From Kitasatospora griseola (GTDB lineage Bacteria > Actinomycetota > Actinomycetes > Streptomycetales > Streptomycetaceae), in NCBI RefSeq assembly GCF_014648555.1, contig NZ_BMRI01000014.1:1-46921 (forward strand): 46,921 bases of DNA, given 5' to 3'. The notes under the pieces were generated by a model that worked only from the letters and a program-made list of their open reading frames with translations, was not told the DNA's origin and ran no database searches. Below, in pieces: positions 18,192-27,065 of the stretch (position 1 is the stretch's first letter; every line of letters starts with the position of its first letter). The position numbers and the translations under genes were made by a program.

Positions 18192-19184
18192 ATGACCAGC
18201 GCCTCCGAGCCGCATCCCGCCGACCCGCCGTCCGCTCCCCGCACCACGAGCAGCCTGCACGCGCTGTTCGGCCTCGACCCGGCCGCCACCGGCGGCGGCC
18301 CGCTCCCGCTGCACGTCCCGGGCTGGGCGCAGAGCCTGGACGCCGGCGACCGCGCCCTGCGGGCGGCGCTGCACGACGGCGCGGTCGGCGCGGCCGGCGC
18401 GCACGCGCTGGGCCGGGCCGCCGCCCTGCTCGGCGCCGCCGAGGCCGCCACCGTGCTGGCGGCCCGCAGCGCGCACGTGCTCCCCGCCGAGGCGGACCTC
18501 ACCCTCACGGCGGTCTCGGCCCTGGTACCGGCCCTGGTCGCCGAGGCGACGTCCGCGCTGGACCACCCGGCCGCCCCCCAGGCGGCGAAGGCGGAACGCC
18601 TGCGCGGCGCGCTGACCGCCCAATTCCCCTGGCTGGTCCACGGGTTCGCCTCCGAGACGGTGGACGGGGCGGGGCTCGCCGAGGCCGTCCGGCTGGGCGC
18701 GCCGCTGCCCGCGACGGTGGACGCCCCGGGGGCCGACGCCCGCCCCCGGGGCGGCTGCAGCCCCGTCCAGGCGCTGCCCCGACTGGTCGGCGGCTCCGCG
18801 CTCGACGCCGCCGGCGCCGAGGTGCAGGGCCTGGCCAAGTCGCTGCTGGTCGCCGGTGACGAGCTGCACCGGCGGATGGCCGAACTGCCGACCGAACCGG
18901 CCGGCAGCCCGACGGGGCGCGAACTGGCCGCCGCCTACGAGACCCTGTACGCCGCGACGGCCTGCCTCACCCTGTGGGCGGCCGGCGTGGCGGTCGGACC
19001 GCTGTGGCTGCGCACCGCCCTGCGCGCCCTGCTGGTCCGCCTGCACCGACTGCTGCTGGAGCCGCCTCCGGTCCTCGACCCTTACCCGGCCGAGGAGTTG
19101 CTGGCCATCGCGCTCGGCGCCGGGGCCCGGCTGCTCACCTTCCGCACCGTCGACGAGATCAGTGCGCAGGCCGATGCGGCATGA
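18192..19184 (+). CDS. Unrecognised Ala/Leu-rich helical protein, faintly like an acyl-CoA dehydrogenase C-terminal domain
   Basis: Predicted 330 aa, strongly alpha-helical by composition, with no signal peptide and no clear membrane helix. The end (AYETLYAATACLTLWAAG, WLRTALRALLVRLHRLLLE) resembles the C-terminal helical region of acyl-CoA dehydrogenase-like proteins of secondary metabolism, but no flavin-binding part is present. GAAGGAG stands 6 bases before the ATG, so it is expressed. It lies 52 bases after the AfsR-like gene and is probably in its transcript. Its last 26 bases overlap the end of the convergent SARP gene. Function unknown; the resemblance is weak. Confidence 0.6.
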   Translation: MTSASEPHPADPPSAPRTTSSLHALFGLDPAATGGGPLPLHVPGWAQSLDAGDRALRAALHDGAVGAAGAHALGRAAALLGAAEAATVLAARSAHVLPAEADLTLTAVSALVPALVAEATSALDHPAAPQAAKAERLRGALTAQFPWLVHGFASETVDGAGLAEAVRLGAPLPATVDAPGADARPRGGCSPVQALPRLVGGSALDAAGAEVQGLAKSLLVAGDELHRRMAELPTEPAGSPTGRELAAAYETLYAATACLTLWAAGVAVGPLWLRTALRALLVRLHRLLLEPPPVLDPYPAEELLAIALGAGARLLTFRTVDEISAQADAA

Positions 19185-19920
19185 CGGCCCGCGCCTCGCC
19201 GCTCAGGATCTCCTGGTACGTCCGCACCAGCAGCCGGCCCGGCTCGACGCCGAGCTCGTCCGCGAGCAGCCGCCGACCGTCCAGGTAGAGCGACATCGCC
19301 TCGGCCTGCCGCTCCGAGCGGGACAGCGCCGTCATCAGCAGCGCCCGGAACCGCTCCCGCATCGGGTGCCGGGCGACCAGGCCGGTCAGTTCGGAGATCA
19401 GCCGACGGTGCCGGCCGGTGATCAGGTCGGCCTCGATCCGGGCCTCCAGGGCCGCCAGCCGGGCCTCCTCCAGCCGCGGGCGCTCCGCGGCCGCCAGATG
19501 GTCCGTCACATCCGCCAGCGCCTCGCCGTTCCAGCACTCCAGCGCCGCTCGCAGCAGGTCGGTCGCCGCCTCGAAGCGCTGCTCGCGCAGCGCCCGGAAG
19601 CCGCCGCCCGACAGATCGGTGAACCGGGTCAGGTCGCAGGGCACGTGCTCGGCGAGCAGCCGGTACCCCGATCGGATCCGCACCAGCTGCACGTCCGGGC
19701 CGACCCGGCGCCGGAGCCGTGAGGCGTAGGTGTGGAGCTGCGCGGGGGCCGTGCCGGGCGGGCGCTCGTCCCAGAGCATCCGCCCGAGGTGCTCGTCCGA
19801 GACCCCCTGGCCGGCGGCCAGCACCAGCGTGGCGAACATCGTCCGCTGCTTGGTGCCGCTCAGCGTGTCCTCCCGGCCGTCGGCCAGCAGGTGTACCGGA
19901 CCGAGCATCCGGAACTCCAT
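19159..19920 (-). CDS. SARP-family transcriptional activator
   Basis: Predicted 253 aa, the usual length for a pathway-specific SARP such as ActII-ORF4 or RedD. The OmpR-type winged helix occupies about 1-92 (MEFRMLGPVHLL; RTMFATLVLAAG; LHTYASRLRRRVG; RSGYRLL) and the BTAD domain about 95-245 (RFEAATDLLRAALECWNGEALADV; ADLITGRHRRLISELTGL). It binds direct heptameric repeats upstream of target promoters (family knowledge). GGAAGAGGG precedes the ATG. It runs against the helical protein gene and overlaps it by 26 bases. No biosynthetic genes are in view, so it may control a distant or lost cluster. Confidence 0.9.
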   Translation of the reverse strand: MEFRMLGPVHLLADGREDTLSGTKQRTMFATLVLAAGQGVSDEHLGRMLWDERPPGTAPAQLHTYASRLRRRVGPDVQLVRIRSGYRLLAEHVPCDLTRFTDLSGGGFRALREQRFEAATDLLRAALECWNGEALADVTDHLAAAERPRLEEARLAALEARIEADLITGRHRRLISELTGLVARHPMRERFRALLMTALSRSERQAEAMSLYLDGRRLLADELGVEPGRLLVRTYQEILSGEARAVMPHRPAH

Positions 19921-20104
19921 GGCGTCGCCCTCTTCCCTGCCCGGTGCGGGCCCACTCCGGGACCGCCTACGGGCCGACCCTAGAAGGGCACGTCATCACC
20001 GCGTTATCGCCTCCATATCGCCCGCGCGGAGCCTGCGCCGAGCCCGTGCCGAGCCCGTGCGGAGCCCTGCGCAGCGCCCGCCCGGGCCGGTGCGGTCGGC
20101 GTTC

Positions 20105-20716
20105 TCAGCGGCCGGGGCCGGCGGTGCGCAGGTCGGCCAGCAGGAAGGGGATCAGGCCGCGGTGGAGCAGCGCGGTGCGCCAGGCGGTGCGGGCGGCGGA
20201 CAGGTCCTGGGCGTGCTGCGGCTCCTCGCCGGGCACGGCGCGCTGGCGGGCGGCGCTGAACAGCAGACCGAGCAGGCCGATCAGGGCGCTGGCGACGGCG
20301 GCCGCGACGGTGCTCCAGGCGGCGGTGCGCAGCACGTCGGCGGAGGCGGCGTGCGGGCCGGACAGGCCGATGACGGCGCCGAGCAGGAAGAACACTGCGG
20401 CGGCGCTGCCCATCACGATCGGCGCCACCAGGGCCAGTGCGCCGAACCAGCCGGACAGCCGCTCGCCGGGTGCGGCGGCGGGGTCCGGTGCGTCCGCCGC
20501 GGTGCCGCGGAGCCGGCGGTAGGCGAGGTACTCGGGTTCGGCGGCGGCCAGGATCTCCGCGGTGCGCTGCCGGGCCAGGGTCCGCAGCCGGGCGGCCTGC
20601 GCGGTGTCGGCGGCCAGTGCGGCGCGCACCGCCGGGTCGGCGAGCGCCCGGCCGAGGGCGTACTCGAAGTCGGCGCGGTCCTGCTGGGTGGGGCCGTGGC
20701 CGGTGAGCGGGTCCAT
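20105..20716 (-). CDS. Two-helix membrane protein, function unknown
   Basis: Predicted 203 aa starting MDPLTGHGPTQQDRADFEYALGR. A soluble helical N-terminal half (residues 1-100, with AARLRTLARQRTAEILAAAEPEYLAYRRL) precedes two membrane helices (VAPIVMGSAAAVFFLLGAVI; VAAAVASALIGLLGLLFSA), then a short tail. GGGGGACAGCAGCG precedes the ATG. It follows the LCP ligase gene by 32 bases on the same strand, so it is probably cotranscribed and may act in cell-envelope assembly. I do not recognise a family. Confidence 0.7.
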   Translation of the reverse strand: MDPLTGHGPTQQDRADFEYALGRALADPAVRAALAADTAQAARLRTLARQRTAEILAAAEPEYLAYRRLRGTAADAPDPAAAPGERLSGWFGALALVAPIVMGSAAAVFFLLGAVIGLSGPHAASADVLRTAAWSTVAAAVASALIGLLGLLFSAARQRAVPGEEPQHAQDLSAARTAWRTALLHRGLIPFLLADLRTAGPGR

Positions 20717-20748
20717 CGCTGCTGTCCCCCGTGGAGGTCGAGTGCCGG

Positions 20749-22263
20749 TCAGCCGTAGGTGAGGTCGGAGCAGACGTCGTCGGCGGCGGAGCGGGCCTGG
20801 CTGACGCTGGTGGGCAGCGGGCCGGTGGGCAGCGGCGGGGCGGCGGTGGTGCCGTTGCCCGCCGCGTAGTCGGCGCCGAGGGTGACGGCGATGCCGGCGT
20901 GGCTGCCGGCCTGCAGGGTGGCGCCGGGGAACAGCTCGGCGACCTTCTCGGCCTTGGCCTTCTCGCCCGGCCCGTACTCGACGAGGGTGGTGGCGTGGGT
21001 GCGGGAGGAGGCGTTGGCCCGGCCGGTGACGGTGAAACCGGAGCCCTCCAGCGCCTCGGCGGCCTTGGAGGTCAGCCCGGAGGTGTCGGTGCCGTTGTAG
21101 ACGGAGACCCGGATGCCGGCCCCGTCGACCTTGACCGGTGCGGTGGTCGGGCCGGGGCTCGGGCTCTCGGCGGCGGGGGCGCTCGCCCCGGCCGAGGCGT
21201 CCTGCCCGTCCAGGGTGCGGTCGGCCTTGAGGGCCGCCCACAGCTGGTCGGTGTCGGGGTGCACCAGGGCGACCCGCTCGCCCTGGTAGCGCCAGGGCAC
21301 GGTGAGGAACTTGATGTCGTGCAGGTCGATGTCCTTGAGCGACATCGCGAAGTCGACGAGCTTCTGCGCCGAGCCGAGGCCCTCGTCGACGGTGAGCGAC
21401 TTGGTGACGGCGTCGGCCAGCGGCAGCAGCGCGACGGGGTTCATGCCCTCCGCCCTGACCTGCTTGATCAGCGAGGAGAGGAAGGCCTGTTGGCGCTTGG
21501 TGCGCCCGATGTCGGAGCCGTCGCCGAGGCCGTGCCGGATCCGGACGTAGTCGAGGGCGGCCTGGCCGGAGATCTTCTGGTGGCCCTGGTTGAAGAGCAG
21601 CTTGCCGCGGTGCCCGAGGTTCGGGTTGAGGTCGCCCTCGTAGACCGGCTTGGGCAGGCAGACGTCGACGCCGCCGACGGCGGAGGTCATGTCGGAGAAG
21701 CCCTGGAAGTTGATCACCATGGTGTGGTCGATGCGCAGCCCGGTGAGCTTCTCCACGGTGTTCTGGGTGCAGGCCGGGTTGCCCTGCTCGCTGTCGCCGA
21801 CCGAGAAGGCGCTGTTGAACATGGCGCCGGCCTGCGGCTTGGTCCAGCTCTTGTTCGGCAGCAGGCAGGGCGGGACGGCGACCAGCGAGTCGCGCGGGAT
21901 GGAGACGCCGACCGCGTGCTTGTGGTCGGCGTAGACGTGCAGCAGGATCGCGGTGTCCGAGCGGGCGCCGTCCTCCTCGCCGCCGCCGAGGTCCTTGTTG
22001 CCGCCGGAGCGCGAGTCGGAGCCGATCAGCAGCAGGTTGACCGGGACCCGGCCCTGGGCGTCGGCGCTGGCCGCGTCCGGACGGTCCTTGCTGATGCCGG
22101 AGGAGTCGAAGGTGCTCAGGTTGCCGTTGAGCCGGTAGTACACCAGGCCGCCCGCGGTGACGGCGAGCGCGGCGACGCCGGCGGTGCTCCACAGGGCGAT
22201 CCGGCGGATCCTGCGGCCGCGCCCGGATCCGGTGCCGCGGCCCCCCGCCCTGCGTGCAGACAT
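20749..22263 (-). CDS. LytR-CpsA-Psr (LCP) family cell-wall glycopolymer ligase with LytR_C domain
   Basis: Predicted 504 aa. An arginine-rich cytoplasmic start and one membrane helix (about 22-44) anchor an extracytoplasmic LCP domain (about 70-300). LCP signatures are visible: GSDSRSG (81-87), RSDTAILLH (101-109), SIPRDS (121-126). A Pro/Ser linker (about 355-375) leads to a LytR_C domain (VSVYNGTDTSGL and after, about 378-460). LCP enzymes move polyprenyl-linked polymers (teichoic acid, capsule or similar) onto peptidoglycan; this is family knowledge. GGGGAAGGG precedes the ATG. A large inverted repeat lies at the promoter. A membrane-protein gene follows. Confidence 0.93.
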   Translation of the reverse strand: MSARRAGGRGTGSGRGRRIRRIALWSTAGVAALAVTAGGLVYYRLNGNLSTFDSSGISKDRPDAASADAQGRVPVNLLLIGSDSRSGGNKDLGGGEEDGARSDTAILLHVYADHKHAVGVSIPRDSLVAVPPCLLPNKSWTKPQAGAMFNSAFSVGDSEQGNPACTQNTVEKLTGLRIDHTMVINFQGFSDMTSAVGGVDVCLPKPVYEGDLNPNLGHRGKLLFNQGHQKISGQAALDYVRIRHGLGDGSDIGRTKRQQAFLSSLIKQVRAEGMNPVALLPLADAVTKSLTVDEGLGSAQKLVDFAMSLKDIDLHDIKFLTVPWRYQGERVALVHPDTDQLWAALKADRTLDGQDASAGASAPAAESPSPGPTTAPVKVDGAGIRVSVYNGTDTSGLTSKAAEALEGSGFTVTGRANASSRTHATTLVEYGPGEKAKAEKVAELFPGATLQAGSHAGIAVTLGADYAAGNGTTAAPPLPTGPLPTSVSQARSAADDVCSDLTYG

Positions 22264-22303
22264 GACGCACCCTTCCCCGTTGTGGCCGACGGTGCGCCGA
22301 CCC

Positions 22304-22329
22304 GAACTTCTACAAAGCTGTAGAGGTTC
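22304..22329 (-). promoter_or_regulatory. 26-bp inverted repeat at the LCP promoter
   Basis: GAACTTCTACA (22304-22314) and TGTAGAGGTTC (22319-22329) are complementary at 10 of 11 positions around a 4-base spacer. On the minus strand TATGCT, a good -10, lies just upstream (about 22334-22339), so the repeat sits at or just after the transcription start, as an operator or a 5' hairpin. Confidence 0.6.
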
Positions 22330-22380
22330 AGCGAAGCATACAAATTCGGTCCAGTGAAGTCACACCCCGGCGGAAACGCA

Positions 22381-22415
22381 CGATCCCCCGACGGCGGGCG
22401 GCCGTCGGGGGATCG
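22381..22415 (-). terminator. Hairpin after the 75-aa gene
   Basis: Perfect 14-bp stem (CGATCCCCCGACGG at 22381-22394, complement at 22402-22415) with a 7-base loop, 13 bases downstream of the 75-aa gene's stop. There is no U run, as is common in streptomycetes. Confidence 0.65.
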
Positions 22416-22428
22416 GGAAGCGGGGGGG

Positions 22429-22656
22429 TCAGTGCACGCGCAGCAGTGCCAGGTGGACCACGGTGGCCCGGGCGAGGTCCAGGGTGGCGCCGCGGCGGTG
22501 GCGGCGGGCCTCGACCGACTCGGCCCGTTCGATGGCGGCGCGGCGGGCGTCGTCCTCGGCGGGGGCGTCCACGATGAACAGGTGGCGGCCGGCGCGGATC
22601 TCGTTGGCGTGCGGGATCTCGACGCACCAGCGGTGCCGGCTCTGGGGGGCGTCCAT
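22429..22656 (-). CDS. Small conserved-looking protein, 75 aa, unknown
   Basis: Begins MDAPQSRHRWCVEIPHANEI and ends VVHLALLRVH. It is a small mixed-charge protein with an arginine-rich helix in the middle (ARRAAIERAESVEARRHRRG). It has an excellent ribosome site (GGGAGAGGAAGG, 3-8 bases before the ATG), its own promoter and its own terminator hairpin, so it is very probably expressed. I do not recognise a family and see no membrane segment or metal motif. Confidence 0.7.
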   Translation of the reverse strand: MDAPQSRHRWCVEIPHANEIRAGRHLFIVDAPAEDDARRAAIERAESVEARRHRRGATLDLARATVVHLALLRVH

Positions 22657-22718
22657 CGGCCTTCCTCTCCCGCACATGAGGTGCTGCTGCTCTCCTGGGC
22701 GACAGGGAGCTGGCTTCG

Positions 22719-22748
22719 ACCATAGGTATAGGCCAATTCCTCCGTCAA
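22719..22748 (-). promoter_or_regulatory. Promoter of the 75-aa gene
   Basis: On the minus strand TTGACG (22748-22743) is followed 18 bases later by TATGGT (22724-22719). It is a good vegetative promoter and gives a leader of about 55 bases. Confidence 0.65.
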
Positions 22749-22750
22749 GA

Positions 22751-22784
22751 GGACAAGTCGTCCAGTAAATAATCCGTTCAACGG
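22751..22784. promoter_or_regulatory. Two small dyads between the divergent 75-aa and ROK genes
   Basis: GGAC-AAGTC-GTCC (22751-22763) and CCGTT-C-AACGG (22774-22784) lie in an AT-richer stretch (AGTAAATAAT) upstream of the ROK regulator. They are candidate operators for autoregulation; this is inference from position. Confidence 0.4.
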
Positions 22785-22807
22785 TGTATATCCGGTCGCT
22801 GTCCGCT

Positions 22808-22813
22808 ACCGTT
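22808..22813 (+). promoter_or_regulatory. -10 of the leaderless ROK gene
   Basis: TACCGT ends 6 bases before the ATG at 22820, and there is no Shine-Dalgarno. Confidence 0.5.
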
Positions 22814-22819
22814 CCCGGC

Positions 22820-24000
22820 ATGACCGCCCCCGCCCACCCGGCCCCCTCGGCCCGCCGCCTGCGCACCCGGGCCGCCCTGCTCGCCGTCCTCGGCGAACAC
22901 GGCGCGCTCAGCCGCGCCGAGATCAGCCGGCTCACCGGGCTCTCCCGTTCGGCCGTCAGCAGCGCCGTCACCGACCTGATCGACGAAGGGCTCGCCGGCG
23001 AGACCACCGCCGCCGCCACCACCGGACGCGGCCGCCGCGCCGCCGCCGTCACCCTGCGTCGCGCCCACGCCCTGGTCCTCGCCTTCGACTTCGGGCACAC
23101 CCACGTCACCGCCGCCGTCGCCGACACCACCGGCGCCGTGCTCGGCGAGGCCACCGCCCACCTCGACGTCGACAACCACCCCCGCGAGGTCCTGGCCGCC
23201 GCCCGCGCCCTCGCCGACCGGGCGCTCGCCGCCGCCGGGCACCCGCTGGACGCGATCGCCGCCGTCGCCGCCGGCATCCCCGGCGCCCTCGACACCCGCA
23301 CCAACGTGGTCCGCGCGCCCTCCACCCTCTCCCAGTGGATCGGCATGGACCCGGCCGCCGAACTCGGCCGGCTCTTCGACCGTCCCGTCACCGTCGGCAA
23401 CGACGCCGAGATGGGTGCCCGCGGCGAACGCGCCCACAGCGGCGGACACGCCGTCAACGACCTGATCTACGTCAAGGCCTCCACCGGCATCGGCGCCGGC
23501 CTGCTGCTCGACGGCCGCATCTACCGGGGCGCCAGCGGCATCTCCGGCGAGATCGGCCACATCCAGCTCCCCGACACCGGCACCTGGTGCCGGTGCGGCA
23601 ACCGCGGCTGCCTGGAGTCCGTCGCCTCCATCGTCGAGGTCCGCCGCCGCCTGGCCCACGTGCTCGCCCCCGGCGCCCGCCCCGACGACGCCGTCGACCT
23701 GCCGCCGCTCGGCGAACTCGCCGGCACCCCCGCCGCCGCCCGCGTCATCGGCGAAGCCGGCCGCACCATCGGACGCGTCCTCGCCGACCTGGTCAACTGC
23801 CTCAACCCCGCCGCCATCGTGATCGGCGGCGAACTCGGCCTGGCCGGAGCACCGTTGATCAACGGCATCCGGGAGTCCGTCGACCGCTACGCGCAGCCCG
23901 CCGTCGCCGAGGCCGTCGAGATCCGCGCCAGCCGGCTCGGCCTGCGCTCCGAACTGTACGGAGCCGTCGACGCCGCGGTGGCCGCCGCGGTCGGCCCCAA

Positions 24001-24004
<4 letters not shown>
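22820..24004 (+). CDS. ROK-family transcriptional regulator
   Basis: Predicted 394 aa. An N-terminal winged helix (about 12-70, LLAVLGEHGALSRAEISRLT and SRSAVSSAVTDLIDEGL) is joined to a ROK sugar-kinase-like domain. The ROK signature includes the zinc site CRCGNRGCLE (C257, C259, C264), preceded by GEIGHIQLP. The ATP phosphate-1 region reads AFDFGHTHVTAAVADTTG, whereas true kinases have DxGxT, so this is a sugar-sensing repressor (NagC/XylR type) and not a kinase. The ATG at 22820 fits a leaderless start; an upstream in-frame ATG at 22784 overlaps the promoter. The stop codon TAG shares the palindrome CTAG with the stop of the convergent sigma factor. Confidence 0.88.
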
Positions 24005-25242
<1,238 letters not shown>

Positions 25243-25247
25243 GCGGC

Positions 25248-25610
25248 TCAGTCCTCCATCGGCGTCTCGTGCAGGATCGGCCACAGCTCCACCGGCTCCT
25301 GGTCCGCCCACGGCATGTCGGCGGCGATCTCCAGCGCCCGCTGCTCGCTCTCGCAGTCCAGCAGGTAGAAGCTGGCCATGTACTCCTTGGTCTCCAGGTA
25401 CGGGCCGTCGCTCACCGCGGGCAGCCCGTCCTGGCGGCGCACCAGCCGGCTGGCGGCCGCGTCGCCCAGGCCGTACGCGCCGATCAGCTCCCCGGTCTCC
25501 CGGTAGCGGTGGTTGAACGCGTCCTGCCGGGCGATCGCCTCCGGCCACTCCTCGGCCGAGACGGACGCCCACTTCTCCTGGTTGCCGTACGTCATCAGCA
25601 GGTACTTCAC
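25248..25610 (-). CDS. YCII/DGPF-domain protein, partner of the ECF42 sigma factor
   Basis: Predicted 120 aa beginning MKYLLMTYGNQEKW. It shows the YCII-related signature: the N-terminal beta strand with KYLL and the family's DGP segment (VSDGPYLETKEYMASFYLLDCES). The ferredoxin-like fold of about 120 residues suggests a small enzyme or ligand-binding protein; biochemical function is unknown. GTG at 25610 is chosen because AGAGGAC lies 9 bases upstream; the GTG at 25619 would touch that site. It is the first gene of the operon with the sigma factor. Confidence 0.88.
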   Translation of the reverse strand: MKYLLMTYGNQEKWASVSAEEWPEAIARQDAFNHRYRETGELIGAYGLGDAAASRLVRRQDGLPAVSDGPYLETKEYMASFYLLDCESEQRALEIAADMPWADQEPVELWPILHETPMED

Positions 25611-25707
25611 GGGGACCACGTCCTCTGTGCTCGTCGGGTGCTTGCGTCCGGTGGTCGGAGCCGGGAGCGGCTCCTCTACACGGCGGAGCGGAGTCTTCGA
25701 GAGATTC

Positions 25708-26511
25708 TCAGGAGGCGGGCGGGGTCCACACGTACGGTGTGGTGGTGGTGACGGCGTGCATGCCGAGGCGGCGCAGGATCGGGGTGCTGTCGGGGGAGGC
25801 GTCCACCTGGAGGTAGCGGATGCCGCGTTCGACGGCCCAGCGGGCGCGGTGGGCGACCAGCGAGCGGTAGATGCCGCGGCCGCGCCAGGCGGCGAGGGTG
25901 GAGCCGCCCCACAGGCCGGCGAACTCGGTGCCGGGGGTGCGGGTCAGCCAGGCGGCGGAGACCACCTCGGGGGTGGGGGTGTCGGTCTCGGCGACCACCA
26001 CCAGGAAGCCCTCGGGGTCGGCGGCGGCGTTGTCGGTCAGGTCGCCGACCAGCCAGCTCCAGTCCTCGCCCCAGACCTCGGTCTGCAGCGCGGCGATCCG
26101 CCGCATGTCGGTGCGGGCGGTGACCCGGCGCAGCGTGATGCCCTCGGGGGCGGGGGTTTGGGTGGCGAGTTCGGCGGCCAGGCCGACCAGGACGGTCTCC
26201 GGGTCCTCGGCGACGAAGCCGGCCGCGGTCAGCCGCTCCGGCAGGTCGGCGGGCAGGTCGTGGCCGCGGGTCTTCCATTCGACGGACTCGCCGCGGGCGG
26301 CGAAGAAGTCGCGCTGGCGGGCGATCAGGTCGTCGAGTTCGGCGCCGCGCAGGCCGAGGTCGGCGGCGGGCGAGGTGACGAAGCCGCGGAAGCCGCCGCA
26401 CTTGCGCAGCAGCGGGCCGTCGGCGTCCCGGATCTCGCCGTCGCGGACGGGGCCGAGGCCGCGCAGGTGCTCGTCGTAGGCCGCGAGCAGGGCCTTGTTC
26501 AGGTCGGTCAT
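25708..26511 (-). CDS. GNAT-family N-acetyltransferase
   Basis: Predicted 267 aa. The C-terminal ~150 residues are a GNAT domain, with the acetyl-CoA pyrophosphate loop RGRGIYRSL and the following strand GIRYLQVDASPDSTPILRRLGM. The first ~110 residues form a separate helical head. It probably acetylates a small molecule or a protein amine; substrate unknown. On the minus strand TACCCT lies 6 bases before the ATG without a ribosome site, so it is probably leaderless. A LacI-type operator covers its -35 region. Confidence 0.82.
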   Translation of the reverse strand: MTDLNKALLAAYDEHLRGLGPVRDGEIRDADGPLLRKCGGFRGFVTSPAADLGLRGAELDDLIARQRDFFAARGESVEWKTRGHDLPADLPERLTAAGFVAEDPETVLVGLAAELATQTPAPEGITLRRVTARTDMRRIAALQTEVWGEDWSWLVGDLTDNAAADPEGFLVVVAETDTPTPEVVSAAWLTRTPGTEFAGLWGGSTLAAWRGRGIYRSLVAHRARWAVERGIRYLQVDASPDSTPILRRLGMHAVTTTTPYVWTPPAS

Positions 26512-26517
26512 CAGGCG

Positions 26518-26523
26518 AGGGTA
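26518..26523 (-). promoter_or_regulatory. -10 of the leaderless GNAT gene
   Basis: Minus-strand TACCCT with a 6-base gap to the ATG. Confidence 0.45.
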
Positions 26524-26532
26524 GAGGATCTT

Positions 26533-26546
26533 GGCAAGCGCTTTCC
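26533..26546. promoter_or_regulatory. LacI/GalR-type operator
   Basis: GGCAAGCGCTTTCC is a near-perfect 14-bp palindrome (13 positions fit GGNAAGCGCTTNCC) with the central CG of LacI-family sites. It overlaps the expected -35 of the GNAT gene. No LacI-family gene is in the window. Confidence 0.5.
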
Positions 26547-26588
26547 GGCCATTCTGCGGACCGGGGCCGCCCGGGACTGCCCCTGGCG

Positions 26589-26614
26589 TTGACGCCGGGG
26601 TGAAGGTCTAGCGT
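26589..26614 (+). promoter_or_regulatory. MerR-type promoter/operator
   Basis: TTGAC (26589-26593) and GTGAA (26600-26604) form an imperfect dyad, with TAGCGT (26609-26614) as -10. A dyad in the spacer is characteristic of MerR-controlled promoters. Confidence 0.45.
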
Positions 26615-26621
26615 CGTGGCC

Positions 26622-27065
26622 ATGCGGATCGGCGAGCTGGCACAGCGGGCGGGGACCACCACCAGGGCGCTGCGGTACTACGAGTCGCGGGGGCTGCTGC
26701 CCGCGCGGCGCGGCGGCAACGGGTACCGGGCGTACGACGAGGAGGACCTGCGGCTGCTGCGGCAGATCCGGGTGCTGCAGGACTTCGGGTTCGAGCTGGA
26801 GGAGACCCGGCCGTTCGTGGAGTGCCTGCAGGCCGGGCATCCGGCCGGCGACTCCTGCCCGGCCTCGCTGGAGGTGTACCGGGCGAAGCTGGCCGAACTG
26901 GACGCCATGGTGGCCCGGTTGACCGAGGTCCGGGAGCAGGTGGCGGCCCAGCTGACGCAGGCCGAGGCGGCGCGCGACGCGCTGGCCGCGGCGGACCGGG
27001 AGCCGCGCTGCGAGCTGGCCCGCACGGACGACCGAACGATCGAACGAGGAGAGGGGACCCGATGA
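26622..27065 (+). CDS. MerR-family regulator, partner of thioredoxin
   Basis: Predicted 147 aa. The winged helix opens MRIGELAQRAGTTTRALRYYESRGLL, then a dimerisation coiled coil (about 80-125). Cysteines at FVECLQAG, GDSCPAS and PRCELA could be redox- or metal-responsive. The gene overlaps trxA by four bases (ATGA), so the two are translated together; a thiol or electrophile signal is likely but inferred. TAGCGT lies 7 bases before the ATG (leaderless), and TTGACG-N6-GTGAAGG just upstream could be its dyad operator. Confidence 0.88.
   Translation: MRIGELAQRAGTTTRALRYYESRGLLPARRGGNGYRAYDEEDLRLLRQIRVLQDFGFELEETRPFVECLQAGHPAGDSCPASLEVYRAKLAELDAMVARLTEVREQVAAQLTQAEAARDALAAADREPRCELARTDDRTIERGEGTR

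Noticed and set aside
15052..18195. 1047-codon rightward frame over the AfsR-like gene
   Set aside because: A shifted frame made of Arg/Gly/Pro runs; no motif. The TTG-started frame has the domains.
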